This document shows, one piece after another, positions 54,964-63,830 of a stretch of 64,000 nt of DNA. The stretch comes from Commensalibacter communis. GTDB taxonomy: Bacteria; Pseudomonadota; Alphaproteobacteria; Acetobacterales; Acetobacteraceae. A model generated the notes under the pieces. It had not been told where the DNA came from, searched no databases, and saw nothing but the letters and a program-made list of their open reading frames with translations. The position numbers and the translations under genes are program-made. How positions within the stretch are numbered: the first letter of the stretch is position 1; every line of letters starts with the position of its first letter. The stretch spans positions 1 through 64,000 of the forward strand of contig NZ_CAMXCM010000006.1 of NCBI RefSeq assembly GCF_947179015.1, read 5' to 3'.

Positions 54964-55174
54964 TTAGACGTAATTATCATATAAAGAAACGAGAGCTGCT
55001 TCTTGGCCTTTTTTACCTGCAATTAAGATCATGCCCCATTCATATTGAGCTTAGCTTGTCCTTCATCGGCTATTTTCCAATGGTTTAAACTTCAACTGCA
55101 AAAGAAACAAAAGGTATAATCGTGGTACAAGCAAGTATACCAGATAGTAAAGGTATATATGATTTCAAAAACAT
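54964..55174 (-). pseudogene. Remnant of an exported Sel1-type gene
   Basis: Minus strand. ATG at 55174 gives a convincing signal peptide (SYIPLLSGILACTTIIPFVS...FAVEV) and then a stop. In the other frames the sequence continues as IADEGQAK and AQYEWGMILIAGKKGQEAAL to a TAA at 54964, a Sel1-like unit. At least two frame changes and a stop separate the parts, so it is a decayed member of the Sel1 group. Confidence 0.6.
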
Positions 55175-55350
55175 GAAACTATCCTTAATATATCAAAAAG
55201 AGAAACCCTATTTATTTCACAAATGATTTTATAGGATTGCACATTCTATTTGTTATGAGTTGTTTTTTTGATGTTAACTCAATGGCTTCAATCAAACAGA
55301 TAAATAATAATGCAAGTTTGTTAATTGATATATGTTGGGAAAGAATGGTT

Positions 55351-55524
55351 TTATAATTGATTTTCGATCTTTATATAATATTTTCTTTTCTCTTTTTTAT
55401 CATCAACGATTTCCACTTCCCACTCATAATGTGTTTTAGCTTTTCTTCGATCGGCTAATTTTTCTATGATTTGTATTTCGTCAGCAATAGCAACAGAAAG
55501 GATTGTGGATGTATTGGGAAACAT
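55351..55524 (-). CDS. 57-residue protein, possible Sel1 remnant
   Basis: Minus strand, ATG 55524 to TAA 55351. The N-terminus (STILSVAIADEIQIIEKLAD) resembles the end of a signal peptide plus the first helix of the Sel1 proteins here, and AKTHYEWEVEI resembles the AQYEWGM segment of the remnant at 54964-55174. The tail is Lys-rich. No clear ribosome site; probably a fragment rather than a working gene. Confidence 0.4.
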   Translation of the reverse strand: MFPNTSTILSVAIADEIQIIEKLADRRKAKTHYEWEVEIVDDKKEKRKYYIKIENQL

Positions 55525-55639
55525 ACTACGTATTGTGTAAGTATATGGTTTAGAGAACGTAACACGATCCTATGATATATAAAAAATTTTATATATATTA
55601 TAAGCTACTTTAAAGAACTGTATATATTACAACTATAAA

Positions 55640-56548
55640 TTATTGTTTCTTTTTGCGTGTGGGCGTAATTACACAAACTAAACAAGCAAACACCAATGTA
55701 ACCCCAAACCATCCTAATAAGGACAGGTTTTCTTTGATAATGATAACGGCTAAGAGGGCAGCAACAATCGGTTCTAATAAAGTAATGGTGATTGCGGTGC
55801 TGGCGGCGATTCTGGCTAAGCCATACCCAAAGCAAAGATAACCTATAAACATCGGCACCAACGCCATATAAATCCCTACACTGGCATTCGTCCAAGAATT
55901 TAAAAAGGCTGATCCCGTTGCGAATAAAACAGGCATTAATAATAACCCACCAATACCAAATATAGAACCCATTGCAGCTTTGGATGGAATGCGTTGTAAC
56001 ATTAAATATCGTGCGACCCATGAGTAAAGCGCGTACGTTAACCCTGCAAGTAATCCAAGGCACACACCCAAAATAACATTAGAATGTTGAGCTGTATTCG
56101 TATGATGTCCTTGTCCTGCGACTGAGAGTAAAATAATCCCTATGATCCCCAGACTGGCACCAATGATCCATTTGGTTGAAAATCTTGCTTTTTCCATGAT
56201 AGCTTCGATCACAGCGGATAGTAAAGGTGCAGACCCAATCGAGACGACCGTGCCAATCGTCACCCCAGCCAAGCGCATAGAGGCATAAAAAACCAATGGA
56301 TAAATCGCAATGGAAATTCCTCCACAAAGTAGATATTTCCATTGTGTGTATAAATTAAAGCGATAAAGGCGGATTGTTTTGGCAGCAATCGCCGTTTGTA
56401 ATAATCCCCCAACACCCATTGCCATTGCCCCAATGGCAATGGGACTGACCTCTGGGGCAAAAGCGGCACTGACCCCCGTTGTTCCCCATAAAACAGCTGC
56501 AATAATCACAGCACACATACCAAGAAACTGATTATTTTCAGAGGACAT
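55640..56548 (-). CDS. EamA/DMT-superfamily transporter
   Basis: 302 residues on the minus strand from ATG 56548 (GGAG upstream; TTG 56560 is also in frame). Ten hydrophobic helices in two EamA halves: IIAAVLWGTTGVSAAFAP with the conserved W-G-x-x, AGVTIGTVVSIGSAPLLSAV, then YALYSWVARYL and ASTAITITLLEPIVAALLAV. Such proteins export amino acids or other metabolites; substrate unknown. Divergent from the sulfatase. Confidence 0.88.
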   Translation of the reverse strand: MSSENNQFLGMCAVIIAAVLWGTTGVSAAFAPEVSPIAIGAMAMGVGGLLQTAIAAKTIRLYRFNLYTQWKYLLCGGISIAIYPLVFYASMRLAGVTIGTVVSIGSAPLLSAVIEAIMEKARFSTKWIIGASLGIIGIILLSVAGQGHHTNTAQHSNVILGVCLGLLAGLTYALYSWVARYLMLQRIPSKAAMGSIFGIGGLLLMPVLFATGSAFLNSWTNASVGIYMALVPMFIGYLCFGYGLARIAASTAITITLLEPIVAALLAVIIIKENLSLLGWFGVTLVFACLVCVITPTRKKKQ

Positions 56549-56745
56549 CAAAGGCTCCAAGATAAAAGGGAGAGATTAAAAAAGAAATAATATTCTATTT
56601 TCTGTTTATTGAATAGAGAATGTGATGAATTAAGTTAATTACCCTTAAATAAATAGTTATATAATAAAATATACTAAAATAAATAGTTGCATAATTAATC
56701 AAACTTACCTTATCGTATATTGAATTCAACTTTGAAAAGGTAACG

Positions 56746-58167
56746 ATGATGGTTTCTTCATTCAATCGACGGGGTGTTTTGGGAGCTTTTGTTGGGCTAG
56801 GGGTTACAGCAACCCTTAAAACAAAAGCCAATGTTACGGGGCAATCAAAACAACCTAATATTATTTTTATTTTGGCAGATGATTTGGGATACGCGGATAT
56901 TAGCTGTTTTGGAAACCCAGGCTACATGACTCCCGCCATTGATCGTATTGCGGATGAAGGGGTTAGATTAACGCGTTCTTATGCTAATTCTGCCGTATGT
57001 TCTGCAACGCGTACTGCGTTGATTACTGGACGCTATCAAGATCGTTTAGAATGTGGGTTGGACGAGCCATTGACAGGACAAAATAAAAAGATTGGATTGC
57101 CTGTAGGATTGCCGACATTGCCAGCACAGCTTAAAAAAGCTGGATATCAAACGGCGTTGGTTGGGAAATGGCATTTGGGATATCCCCCTTTATTTGGGCC
57201 TTTGAAAAGTGGATATGATCATTTTTATGGAATATTAGGTGGGGCAGCAGATTATTTCACGCATCAAATGCATACTGGTGCAGATCAGTTTTATCGGGAT
57301 GATAAACTGATCCATGAGCATGGATATTTAACAAACTTAATCGGTCAAGAAACCGTCCGTTTGATTGACGGTTATGCGAAAAATGAAAGCCCTTTTTTCA
57401 TTAGTGTGCATTTTAATGCCCCACATTGGCCTTGGGAAGGACCAGAAGATGAAGCAGAGTCAAAACGTATTCGAGGACATCTTGCAGATTATGATGGGGG
57501 CACGCAAAAGACCTATGGAAAAATGGTGCAGGCAATGGATAATCAGATTGGGAATATTTTAAAAGCCCTAGACGAGCATCATTTGGCTGAAAATACAATC
57601 ATTGTCTTTACCAGTGATAATGGAGGAGAACGCTTTTCCAATATTGCCCCCTTTACAGGAATAAAAGGCGAGTTATTAGAAGGTGGATTACGTATCCCAG
57701 TGGTTGCCCGTTGGCCTGCAAAAATCAAAGCTGGATCAGTTTCAGATCAAGTGAATATCAGTATGGATTGGTTGCCAACGTTTGTGAATGCAGCAGGAAA
57801 AAAACCAGATCCATCTTTTGCAACAGATGGTATGAATTTATTACCCTTTTTAACGGATACTAAGAAAAAAGAAAAACGTGTGTTGTCTTGGCGTTATAAT
57901 ATTCATGACCAACATGCTCAATTAGATGGAAATTATAAATATTTAAAAATTGGTGATAATGAGTTTTTATTTAATGTTGTCGATGATCCCAAAGAGCGAG
58001 CAAATTTAAAAGCACGTCAGCCTGAATTATTTGCTAAATTAAAACAAGATTGGGCAAAATGGAACGCACAAATGTTGCCTTATACTCCAGAAAATTACAG
58101 TTGGGGTGCTGACGGAAAGCATTTCGCAGACCATTATGGCGTTCCTGCTGATAACGATAATTTGTAA
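56746..58167 (+). CDS. Tat-exported sulfatase (arylsulfatase family)
   Basis: 473 residues. N-terminus NRRGVLGAFVGLGV is a twin-arginine signal. Alkaline-phosphatase-fold sulfatase motifs: NIIFILADDLGYADISCFG (metal-binding Asp pair), the nucleophile segment NSAVCSATRTALITGRY (Cys near residue 85), KWHLGY, and VFTSDNGGE. The cysteine must become formylglycine, but the usual C-x-P-x-R is C-S-A-T-R here. It removes sulfate from an unknown ester in the periplasm. AAAAGG precedes the ATG. Monocistronic. Confidence 0.9.
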   Translation: MMVSSFNRRGVLGAFVGLGVTATLKTKANVTGQSKQPNIIFILADDLGYADISCFGNPGYMTPAIDRIADEGVRLTRSYANSAVCSATRTALITGRYQDRLECGLDEPLTGQNKKIGLPVGLPTLPAQLKKAGYQTALVGKWHLGYPPLFGPLKSGYDHFYGILGGAADYFTHQMHTGADQFYRDDKLIHEHGYLTNLIGQETVRLIDGYAKNESPFFISVHFNAPHWPWEGPEDEAESKRIRGHLADYDGGTQKTYGKMVQAMDNQIGNILKALDEHHLAENTIIVFTSDNGGERFSNIAPFTGIKGELLEGGLRIPVVARWPAKIKAGSVSDQVNISMDWLPTFVNAAGKKPDPSFATDGMNLLPFLTDTKKKEKRVLSWRYNIHDQHAQLDGNYKYLKIGDNEFLFNVVDDPKERANLKARQPELFAKLKQDWAKWNAQMLPYTPENYSWGADGKHFADHYGVPADNDNL

Positions 58168-58196
58168 TTTATAATGATAAGAATAATGCATGAATG

Positions 58197-58225
58197 ACAC
58201 CATATATATTCGTATGGTGTTTATT
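58197..58225 (+). terminator. Hairpin terminator after the sulfatase gene
   Basis: Perfect arms ACACCATA and TATGGTGT with an 8-base loop, followed by TTATT. The short T-rich tail gives moderate support. Confidence 0.55.
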
Positions 58226-58316
58226 CTGGCAAAACAAATAAAATGAATGATATTGAATAGACAATAAACTTAAATTAGGGTGATATATAGAGGGAATAAA
58301 TCTCTGTGAGGCGGTA

Positions 58317-59288
58317 ATGACAATAAGACAGAATATCGTATTCTTTTGCTTTACATTGGCAGTCGGTGTGTTGATTTTTATTCCTGTTACTTTGGCAAAG
58401 GATTTATTTGACGATTTTCCTCCTAATGTGCGTTATTATATTCAAACATTACAGAAAAAAGCAGATGCGGGTGATGTTCCGTCTCAAGAGAAGCTGGAAA
58501 ATCTTGTTAAAGATACTGCCAAAGGACGGTCTGGCAGTGCCGAGGTTCAATTTTCCTTATCACAATTTTACAAAACTCAGCCAGATCAACAAGAACGATA
58601 TGTATCTTCAGAATTATCAATTTATTGGCTAAGCAAAGCTGCAGAGCAAGGATATGTCAAAGCACAATATGAGCTGGGATCATCCTATGCAGCAGATTAC
58701 ATCATTATGCCCAACGATGCGTCTTGTATTCCTGCTACCAATATCAAGCAAGGTGAACGCTGGTTGTTAAAAGCAGCAAGACAAGGATATGCTCCTGCAC
58801 AATATGGTTTGTTCAATTTCTATCAGAGTGGTAAAAATGTTTGTTATGGCAGCAATAACGACCAAACCTATTTTAAAAAAGCGAACTTCATAAAAGCTCA
58901 AGAGTGGTTAAATAAAGCACTGGAGCAACAGTATGCACCTGCTCAAGCTTCATTGGGTAGGCAATATCTCTACGGTATTCATCCTTATCCAAAAGATTTT
59001 CAAAAGGCGATTGATTATTTTATACAGGCAGCTAATCAAGGGGATGCAGCAGGCATTGCAGGGCTGGGATATTGTGCTGAACATGGTCTTGGAATGCCAA
59101 AAGATGTTCGGAAAGCCATTCAATATTATACTAAGGCTGCTGATTTACATGACGTTCAGGCGATTAACGCATTGGTTGATCTTTATCGAGATGATGTAGT
59201 TTATAAAAATCCTGAAAAAGAAAATGAATTCAAAATCAAAGCAGGAATAGAAAATTGTACAAGAATGATTGCCATAGGGTGTTGTTAA
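58317..59288 (+). CDS. Exported Sel1-repeat protein
   Basis: 323 residues, with GAGGCGG before the ATG. Signal peptide (IVFFCFTLAVGVLIFIPVTLA). The N-terminal block (YYIQTLQKKADAGDVPSQEKL) is shared with the next two Sel1 genes, followed by about five repeats, some with inserted loops (SCIPATNIKQGERWLLKAA). It ends with a Cys cap (NCTRMIAIGCC). First of three tandem paralogues. Confidence 0.88.
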   Translation: MTIRQNIVFFCFTLAVGVLIFIPVTLAKDLFDDFPPNVRYYIQTLQKKADAGDVPSQEKLENLVKDTAKGRSGSAEVQFSLSQFYKTQPDQQERYVSSELSIYWLSKAAEQGYVKAQYELGSSYAADYIIMPNDASCIPATNIKQGERWLLKAARQGYAPAQYGLFNFYQSGKNVCYGSNNDQTYFKKANFIKAQEWLNKALEQQYAPAQASLGRQYLYGIHPYPKDFQKAIDYFIQAANQGDAAGIAGLGYCAEHGLGMPKDVRKAIQYYTKAADLHDVQAINALVDLYRDDVVYKNPEKENEFKIKAGIENCTRMIAIGCC

Positions 59289-59324
59289 CAGATATTTATA
59301 GAGATAATTAATTGCTTTTAATCA

Positions 59325-59361
59325 ATAAACTGCAAGTTTAAATGATAGAGATGCAGTTTAT
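59325..59361. terminator. Inverted repeat between Sel1 genes
   Basis: Perfect 10-bp arms ATAAACTGCA and TGCAGTTTAT with a 17-base loop. There is no T-run after it, so it may be a terminator or a processing hairpin. Confidence 0.4.
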
Positions 59362-59390
59362 CAGTTAATGAATAGGTAAGGCGATCTGGA

Positions 59391-60290
59391 ATGGTCAATA
59401 AATTAATGATTGTAGGTTGTGGTATTGTTTTATTAATGCAATCTGCTTTTGCGGATTATTATGTGGATCAATATTTAGATACCTTGAAAAAAGAAGCAGA
59501 ACAGGGCAATAAAGCCTCTCAACAAAAACTAGACCAGATCAATATGTTAACCGTCAAAGCCAATAAGGGAAATGTCGAGGCGCAATATCAGTTGGGCATG
59601 ATTTATAAACATCAAGGTGCCTTTGCGAACGAATATTTGGTCAAAGCAGCAGAGCAAGGCGATAAAACTGCTCAATATGAAATAGGCTCTTTTTATATTG
59701 CTGATGAGCATAATACTGCGGATGATAGTGTCTGTATTGATAAGAAAAGTGTTCAAGATGGATTGAAATGGTTAAACAAATCAGCCAATCAAAATTATGC
59801 TCCTGCGCAATATCAGTTATCTTTGGCATTGCAAGGAAAAGAGTGGGCTATCTGTTATCGTTCTGGCACAATGATGATGGATTTAGGCACTTATGATCTC
59901 GATAAATCCAAAGAATGGCTTTTAAAAGCGGTGGCACAACAGAATATGCCTGCAAAAGTAGCGTTGGGTCAGTGGTATTTAAAAGGAATGAATGGTTATC
60001 CTAAAGACATCAATAAAGCGCTTTCTTTGTTTAAAGAGGCGATGAAGAAAGGCGATGCCACTGGTTATTTGAGTATGGCACAATGCTATCAAGAAGGATT
60101 AGGGGTTCCAAAGGATATTAAGAAAGCAATCTCTCTATATCAACAGGCTGGTGATAAAGGAAATTATGAAGCCTTGAACCTCTTATCTCAGATTTATTCC
60201 GATCAAAAGCAAGATAAAAAAGCATCGGAGTATCGTAAGAAATCTTGTGACCTGAGGGCGAAAACACATCGCAGGTTATGGCATTGCTAG
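59391..60290 (+). CDS. Exported Sel1-repeat protein
   Basis: 299 residues. Signal peptide (LMIVGCGIVLLMQSAFA), then YYVDQYLDTLKKEAEQGNKA, the shared N-terminal block, and about six repeats including CIDKKSVQDGLKWLNKSA, an insert like that in the previous paralogue (CIPATNIKQGERWLLKAA). Its 3' end overlaps the convergent SUKH gene by 15 bases. Confidence 0.88.
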   Translation: MVNKLMIVGCGIVLLMQSAFADYYVDQYLDTLKKEAEQGNKASQQKLDQINMLTVKANKGNVEAQYQLGMIYKHQGAFANEYLVKAAEQGDKTAQYEIGSFYIADEHNTADDSVCIDKKSVQDGLKWLNKSANQNYAPAQYQLSLALQGKEWAICYRSGTMMMDLGTYDLDKSKEWLLKAVAQQNMPAKVALGQWYLKGMNGYPKDINKALSLFKEAMKKGDATGYLSMAQCYQEGLGVPKDIKKAISLYQQAGDKGNYEALNLLSQIYSDQKQDKKASEYRKKSCDLRAKTHRRLWHC

Positions 60291-60647
60291 GTCATTAATC
60301 GTGGGTGCGATGGGTTGCATTTCCAAAGAGCCCAAAGCACCCAGATCATTGATATAAATTACCTCTGAAGCATGATTGGGTTTAACATAAATAAAATATC
60401 CTTGATCGCCATTTTGCCCAATCAAGAGATAATCTGGCTCATATTCTTGGATTTGATAGGTTTCATTGCGTTCTATCAGATCAGAATAGGAATAAAGAGA
60501 GACATAATTTTGGTTTATATCCATGATTTCATAGTTTGCTTGATCCTGAATAATCTCTACTAAGAATTGTTTGTATAGTGTAGGGAATTGAATATCAAAT
60601 TGTAGTTCAATGGTTAATAAATGCTGGGTAATTTTCGTATTCATCAT
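60276..60647 (-). CDS. SUKH/SMI1-KNR4-type immunity protein
   Basis: 123 residues on the minus strand from ATG 60647 (GAAGAAG upstream); the frame extends further up to 60767 inside the preceding gene. The core FPTLYKQFLVEIIQDQANYEI, a strand-loop DLIERNETYQ, then DYLLIGQNGDQGYFIYV fits the SMI1/KNR4 (SUKH) fold: P-x-x-Y-K-x-F-L near the start and I-G-x-x-G-x-x-x-Y near the end. Family members neutralise polymorphic toxins, often nucleases or deaminases. No toxin gene is adjacent, so it looks like an orphan. Confidence 0.7.
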   Translation of the reverse strand: MMNTKITQHLLTIELQFDIQFPTLYKQFLVEIIQDQANYEIMDINQNYVSLYSYSDLIERNETYQIQEYEPDYLLIGQNGDQGYFIYVKPNHASEVIYINDLGALGSLEMQPIAPTINDLAMP

Positions 60648-60660
60648 AAATTCTTCTTCA

Positions 60661-61137
60661 TTATAAAATCTGATTATTCCATTTCTCTTTATGATAACGA
60701 CGGTTTTTGTAACTATCAATTTTCCATTTTCCAGCTTTTTTGAGAACGATAAATAGATATTCATCATCGAACGTCATTGTGGTTTTAAAATAGACCTCAA
60801 TTCGACTTTTGCTTTTGATTTCTAGTGCTGTTTTTTCAGCAGTTTCAATTCCATTAAATTTGGATGGAAAACCAAACGATCTTTGCGTTTTGCCGCCATA
60901 TATACGAGGTTTTTCCGTGCAAAAATGATCGATCAAAGGGGATATTCGCTCGTTTAGTTGAGAAAACCAATTAGTCCTTGGGGCATAATGATCGTAAACG
61001 CCATCATTCTTTTTGATTATGATCGCTTCTTCTGCATCCATTTGGTTACGAATATCGTTTTCAATAACATTCCATTGCGAAGCAAAGTTAATGACCATCG
61101 ACAGGATTTGATCTTGCAGGGATGTATCTTCATTCAT
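60661..61137 (-). CDS. NTF2-fold immunity-type protein
   Basis: 158 residues on the minus strand, ending 13 bases before the SUKH start, so the two form an operon. HYAPRTNWFSQLNERISPLIDHFCT, then RSFGFPSKFNGIETAEK and RIEVYFKTTMTFDDEYLFIVLKKAGKWKIDSYKNR match the NTF2-like immunity family (a helix-rich start, then strands with G-K-W-x-I-D). Function as an antidote is inferred from family and from pairing. Confidence 0.65.
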   Translation of the reverse strand: MNEDTSLQDQILSMVINFASQWNVIENDIRNQMDAEEAIIIKKNDGVYDHYAPRTNWFSQLNERISPLIDHFCTEKPRIYGGKTQRSFGFPSKFNGIETAEKTALEIKSKSRIEVYFKTTMTFDDEYLFIVLKKAGKWKIDSYKNRRYHKEKWNNQIL

Positions 61138-61250
61138 GATATATTCTTTATAATAATACTGAAATATATTTTATTAATCATATTTAACTTCTGTTACGTC
61201 ATTTTATTGATTATAGTCGAGTATAGATAGTATTTTATGAGGCAAAAATT

Positions 61251-62326
61251 GTGAAATTAAAAATGTTATTAATGGCTACAGCTTTATTATTGCCTATGAG
61301 TTCTGTATTCGCAGAAACAACGGATGATTATGTTGTTGGACTTAAAAAAGAAGCATCAATTGGAAATACAGAAGCGCAAAAAGAGTTGGTTCAGTTTCAA
61401 GAACTATGCAAAAAAGCTAATACTGGTGATGCGCAGGCACAATATGACTTAGGAATGTTTTACTACAATAAAGCAGAAAAATATTATAAAACAGTATTCA
61501 GTCATAATGACGACTATGAGCAAAAGTTACAAGAATGGTTAGGGAAGGCTGCTAATCAGGGTAATGAGAAAGCTCAGCATGAGTTGATAGAATATTATAA
61601 GAAAATTTTAAAAAAAATAGATTATAGGTTTAATAGCAGTGAAGAACAAGCAAGGGTTTCGAGGTATAAAAAAACTAGAAGAGTGGTTGCTTAAAGCAGC
61701 TAATAAAGGAAATGCTAACGATCAATATGAGTTAGCTTTATATTATATTAACAACTCTGACAGCAGTGTGCATAATAAGGCAGTGGTTTGGATGACTAAA
61801 GCAGCAGATCAAGATCTTACTCAGGCTCAGATTGATTTAGGACAATGGTATTTTAAAGGCAAAGATGGTGTTGAAAAAAATTACAATAAAGCCAAAGTCA
61901 TATTTCAAAAGTTAGCAGACCAAGGGAATGTTGAGGGATTGTATTATTTAGGATTATGCTATCACCTTGGGTATGGTGTTAATAAAAGGGTATGGTGTTA
62001 ATAAAAGTGAAGAAAAAGCTGTAAAGTTATATGAGACTGCGGCTGATAAAGGAAATATAGAGAGTGCCACTTATTTAAGTCAGCTTTATTTTAAGGGTAT
62101 AGATCAGATTATACCAAGAGACAGGAATAAATTTAAACAATATTATGATCAAGTTTGCTCTGAGGATCAGTTTGATGCATGTTTAGAATTAAAAGGGAGC
62201 ATCATGGATGAATGTGGTAGTATATACGGTGCTGATAGTATTCTAGACCCTAATTCTGATATTGATCCTATTTGCAGAGCATTATTCGCTCCTGTTTTAA
62301 GAATAATAAACGGTTTTGTTAAATAA
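61251..62326 (+). pseudogene. Exported Sel1-repeat gene with two frameshifts
   Basis: GTG start at 61251 (GAGGC upstream) and signal peptide (MLLMATALLLPMSSVFA), with the N-terminal block (DDYVVGLKKEASIGNTEAQK) shared with the paralogues at 58317 and 59391. The frame breaks at an A7 run (61668-61674); with A6 it reads RYKKLEEWLLKAANKGN. It breaks again at a 19-bp tandem duplication (61969-62006); with one copy it reads GYGVNKSEEKAVKLYE and runs to 62326. The full product would be about 350 residues with a Cys-rich end. Confidence 0.85.
61969..62006 (+). repeat. 19-bp perfect tandem duplication
   Basis: The unit GGGTATGGTGTTAATAAAA occurs at 61969-61987 and again at 61988-62006, without mismatch. 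Nineteen is not a multiple of three, so it shifts the Sel1 frame. Confidence 0.95.
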
Positions 62327-62336
62327 TTGTTCAGTC

Positions 62337-62366
62337 AAAAAGAGTATCCATCACAGATACTCTTTT
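62337..62366. terminator. Bidirectional hairpin terminator
   Basis: Arms AAAAGAGTATC and GATACTCTTTT with a 7-base loop CATCACA. It lies between the broken Sel1 gene and the convergent acyltransferase gene and has an A-tract on one side and a T-tract on the other. Confidence 0.8.
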
Positions 62367-62374
62367 CCTATTAT

Positions 62375-63295
62375 CTAAACGCTATGATAATAAGATAACT
62401 TCGCCATTGCACAAGAAACCAAACGACTATCAAGACCGCTGGCACGGCTGGTCAGGATAATCGGCGCTTTGGCGCCAAGGACAATACCTGCGCTATCTGC
62501 ATGGGAAGGTTGATCTCCGATAAAGCATAATGCTTTAAATAAAATATTTCCTGAAATCAAGTCAGGTGGGATCAGGATTTGTGCTTTGCCTGTGACTGGC
62601 GTATCCAGTTTTTTCATTTGGGCAGCTTTTAAGCTGACGGCATTATCCAATGCCAATGGGCCATCTAATATCCCATTGGTGATTTGTCCACGATCGGCCA
62701 TTTTACATAATGCTGCGGCTTCTAAAGTTGATGGAATATCAGGATTGACCATCTCGACAGCAGATAAAATCGCCACACGTGGCACGCCATAACCCAAAGC
62801 ATGATGTAAATCAATTGCATTTTGAATGATATGCATTTTAGTGGTCAGGTCGGGTGCAATATTAATGGCTGCATCAGAAATGATGTAAGGGGTTTCCCAA
62901 TTAAGACCATCCATCAAGAAAGCATGCGTAATACGTTTGCCTGTTCTTAACCCATTTTCTTTATTAACAACTGCCTTTAACATCACATCAGTATGAAGGC
63001 TGCCTTTCATTAATAATTGTGCTTTGCCTTCACGAATTAATTGCACACTGTTTGTCGCAGCAGCAGCTTCGCTTTTCGCATCAATAATTTCATATCCATC
63101 AAGGGAAATATTATGTTTGGCAGCAATCGCTTTGATTTCATCCGCAGGACCGACAAAAATAGGGTTCAATAGACCTAATTTGTGAGCTTCGATACCAGAT
63201 TCAATGGCGGTATGTTCGCATGGATAACAAACGGCACATTTGGGTGCTTCTTTTTCTTTTGCTTTTTCAATCAGTTTTTGATGATGTGCAAACAT
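62375..63295 (-). CDS. Phosphate acetyl/butyryltransferase-family protein
   Basis: 306 residues on the minus strand. Patterns of the Pta/Ptb domain: LGLLNPIFVGPADEIKAIA, GKAQLLMKGSLHTDVMLKAVV, ITHAFLMDGL, YIISDAAINIAPDL, GILDGPLALDNAVS and the C-terminal IVLGAKAPIILTSRA. It moves acyl groups between CoA and phosphate. This is the short Ptb-like form, without the enoyl-CoA hydratase or DRTGG parts; no acetate kinase gene lies beside it. Confidence 0.9.
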   Translation of the reverse strand: MFAHHQKLIEKAKEKEAPKCAVCYPCEHTAIESGIEAHKLGLLNPIFVGPADEIKAIAAKHNISLDGYEIIDAKSEAAAATNSVQLIREGKAQLLMKGSLHTDVMLKAVVNKENGLRTGKRITHAFLMDGLNWETPYIISDAAINIAPDLTTKMHIIQNAIDLHHALGYGVPRVAILSAVEMVNPDIPSTLEAAALCKMADRGQITNGILDGPLALDNAVSLKAAQMKKLDTPVTGKAQILIPPDLISGNILFKALCFIGDQPSHADSAGIVLGAKAPIILTSRASGLDSRLVSCAMAKLSYYHSV

Positions 63296-63300
63296 AATGA

Positions 63301-63822
63301 TTATCTTCCTCTTTGTTTAGATTGTAAATGCCCACCCAATTTCGCCAAAGCCTCTTGCAAAGGGCCGTGGGGAAAATCATCTATTTTAATAGGGGACGGT
63401 GGGCGAATAGGTAAAATCGGTTTTTTTGGTAATGAAGCAAGTGCATTTCTGTTGGATATGAACTTGATTGATTTGACAATAGGTTTGCCACAATAAATAT
63501 TTATCTTTTGCATGATATTATTGCTGATATAGTGCATTTCTGCGGCTGTTGTGCTGGAACATGCGATGGTTAATGTGCCATTTGCAAGGCGATAGGGTAC
63601 GGTTAAACTGCCATAATGATGCCCAATAATATCGCACCAATCCGTTATTAATTGCGTATTTGAAAGTGATTTTTGTTTAAAAATAGGACGAGTGACTTTT
63701 TGAATAGAACCTGCAATTTGATACATATCATACGTGCGTCTTGCTGTTTTATTTACAGGATAGTCCGTATTATAGTATTCATCATTGTTACTGTTTTGTT
63801 CATCCATGTTTAAAGGCACCAT
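63301..63822 (-). CDS. dciA: DUF721/DciA-family protein
   Basis: 173 residues on the minus strand (ATG 63822; an in-frame ATG at 63807 is possible). The KH-like core spans about residues 55-120 ([49 protein letters not shown]), followed by a Pro-rich segment and a tail like that of alphaproteobacterial members. DciA-type proteins load the replicative helicase DnaB. Divergent from mutY with eight bases between the starts, and close to the acyltransferase gene. Confidence 0.8.
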   Translation of the reverse strand: MVPLNMDEQNSNNDEYYNTDYPVNKTARRTYDMYQIAGSIQKVTRPIFKQKSLSNTQLITDWCDIIGHHYGSLTVPYRLANGTLTIACSSTTAAEMHYISNNIMQKINIYCGKPIVKSIKFISNRNALASLPKKPILPIRPPSPIKIDDFPHGPLQEALAKLGGHLQSKQRGR

Positions 63823-63830
63823 TTATATAT

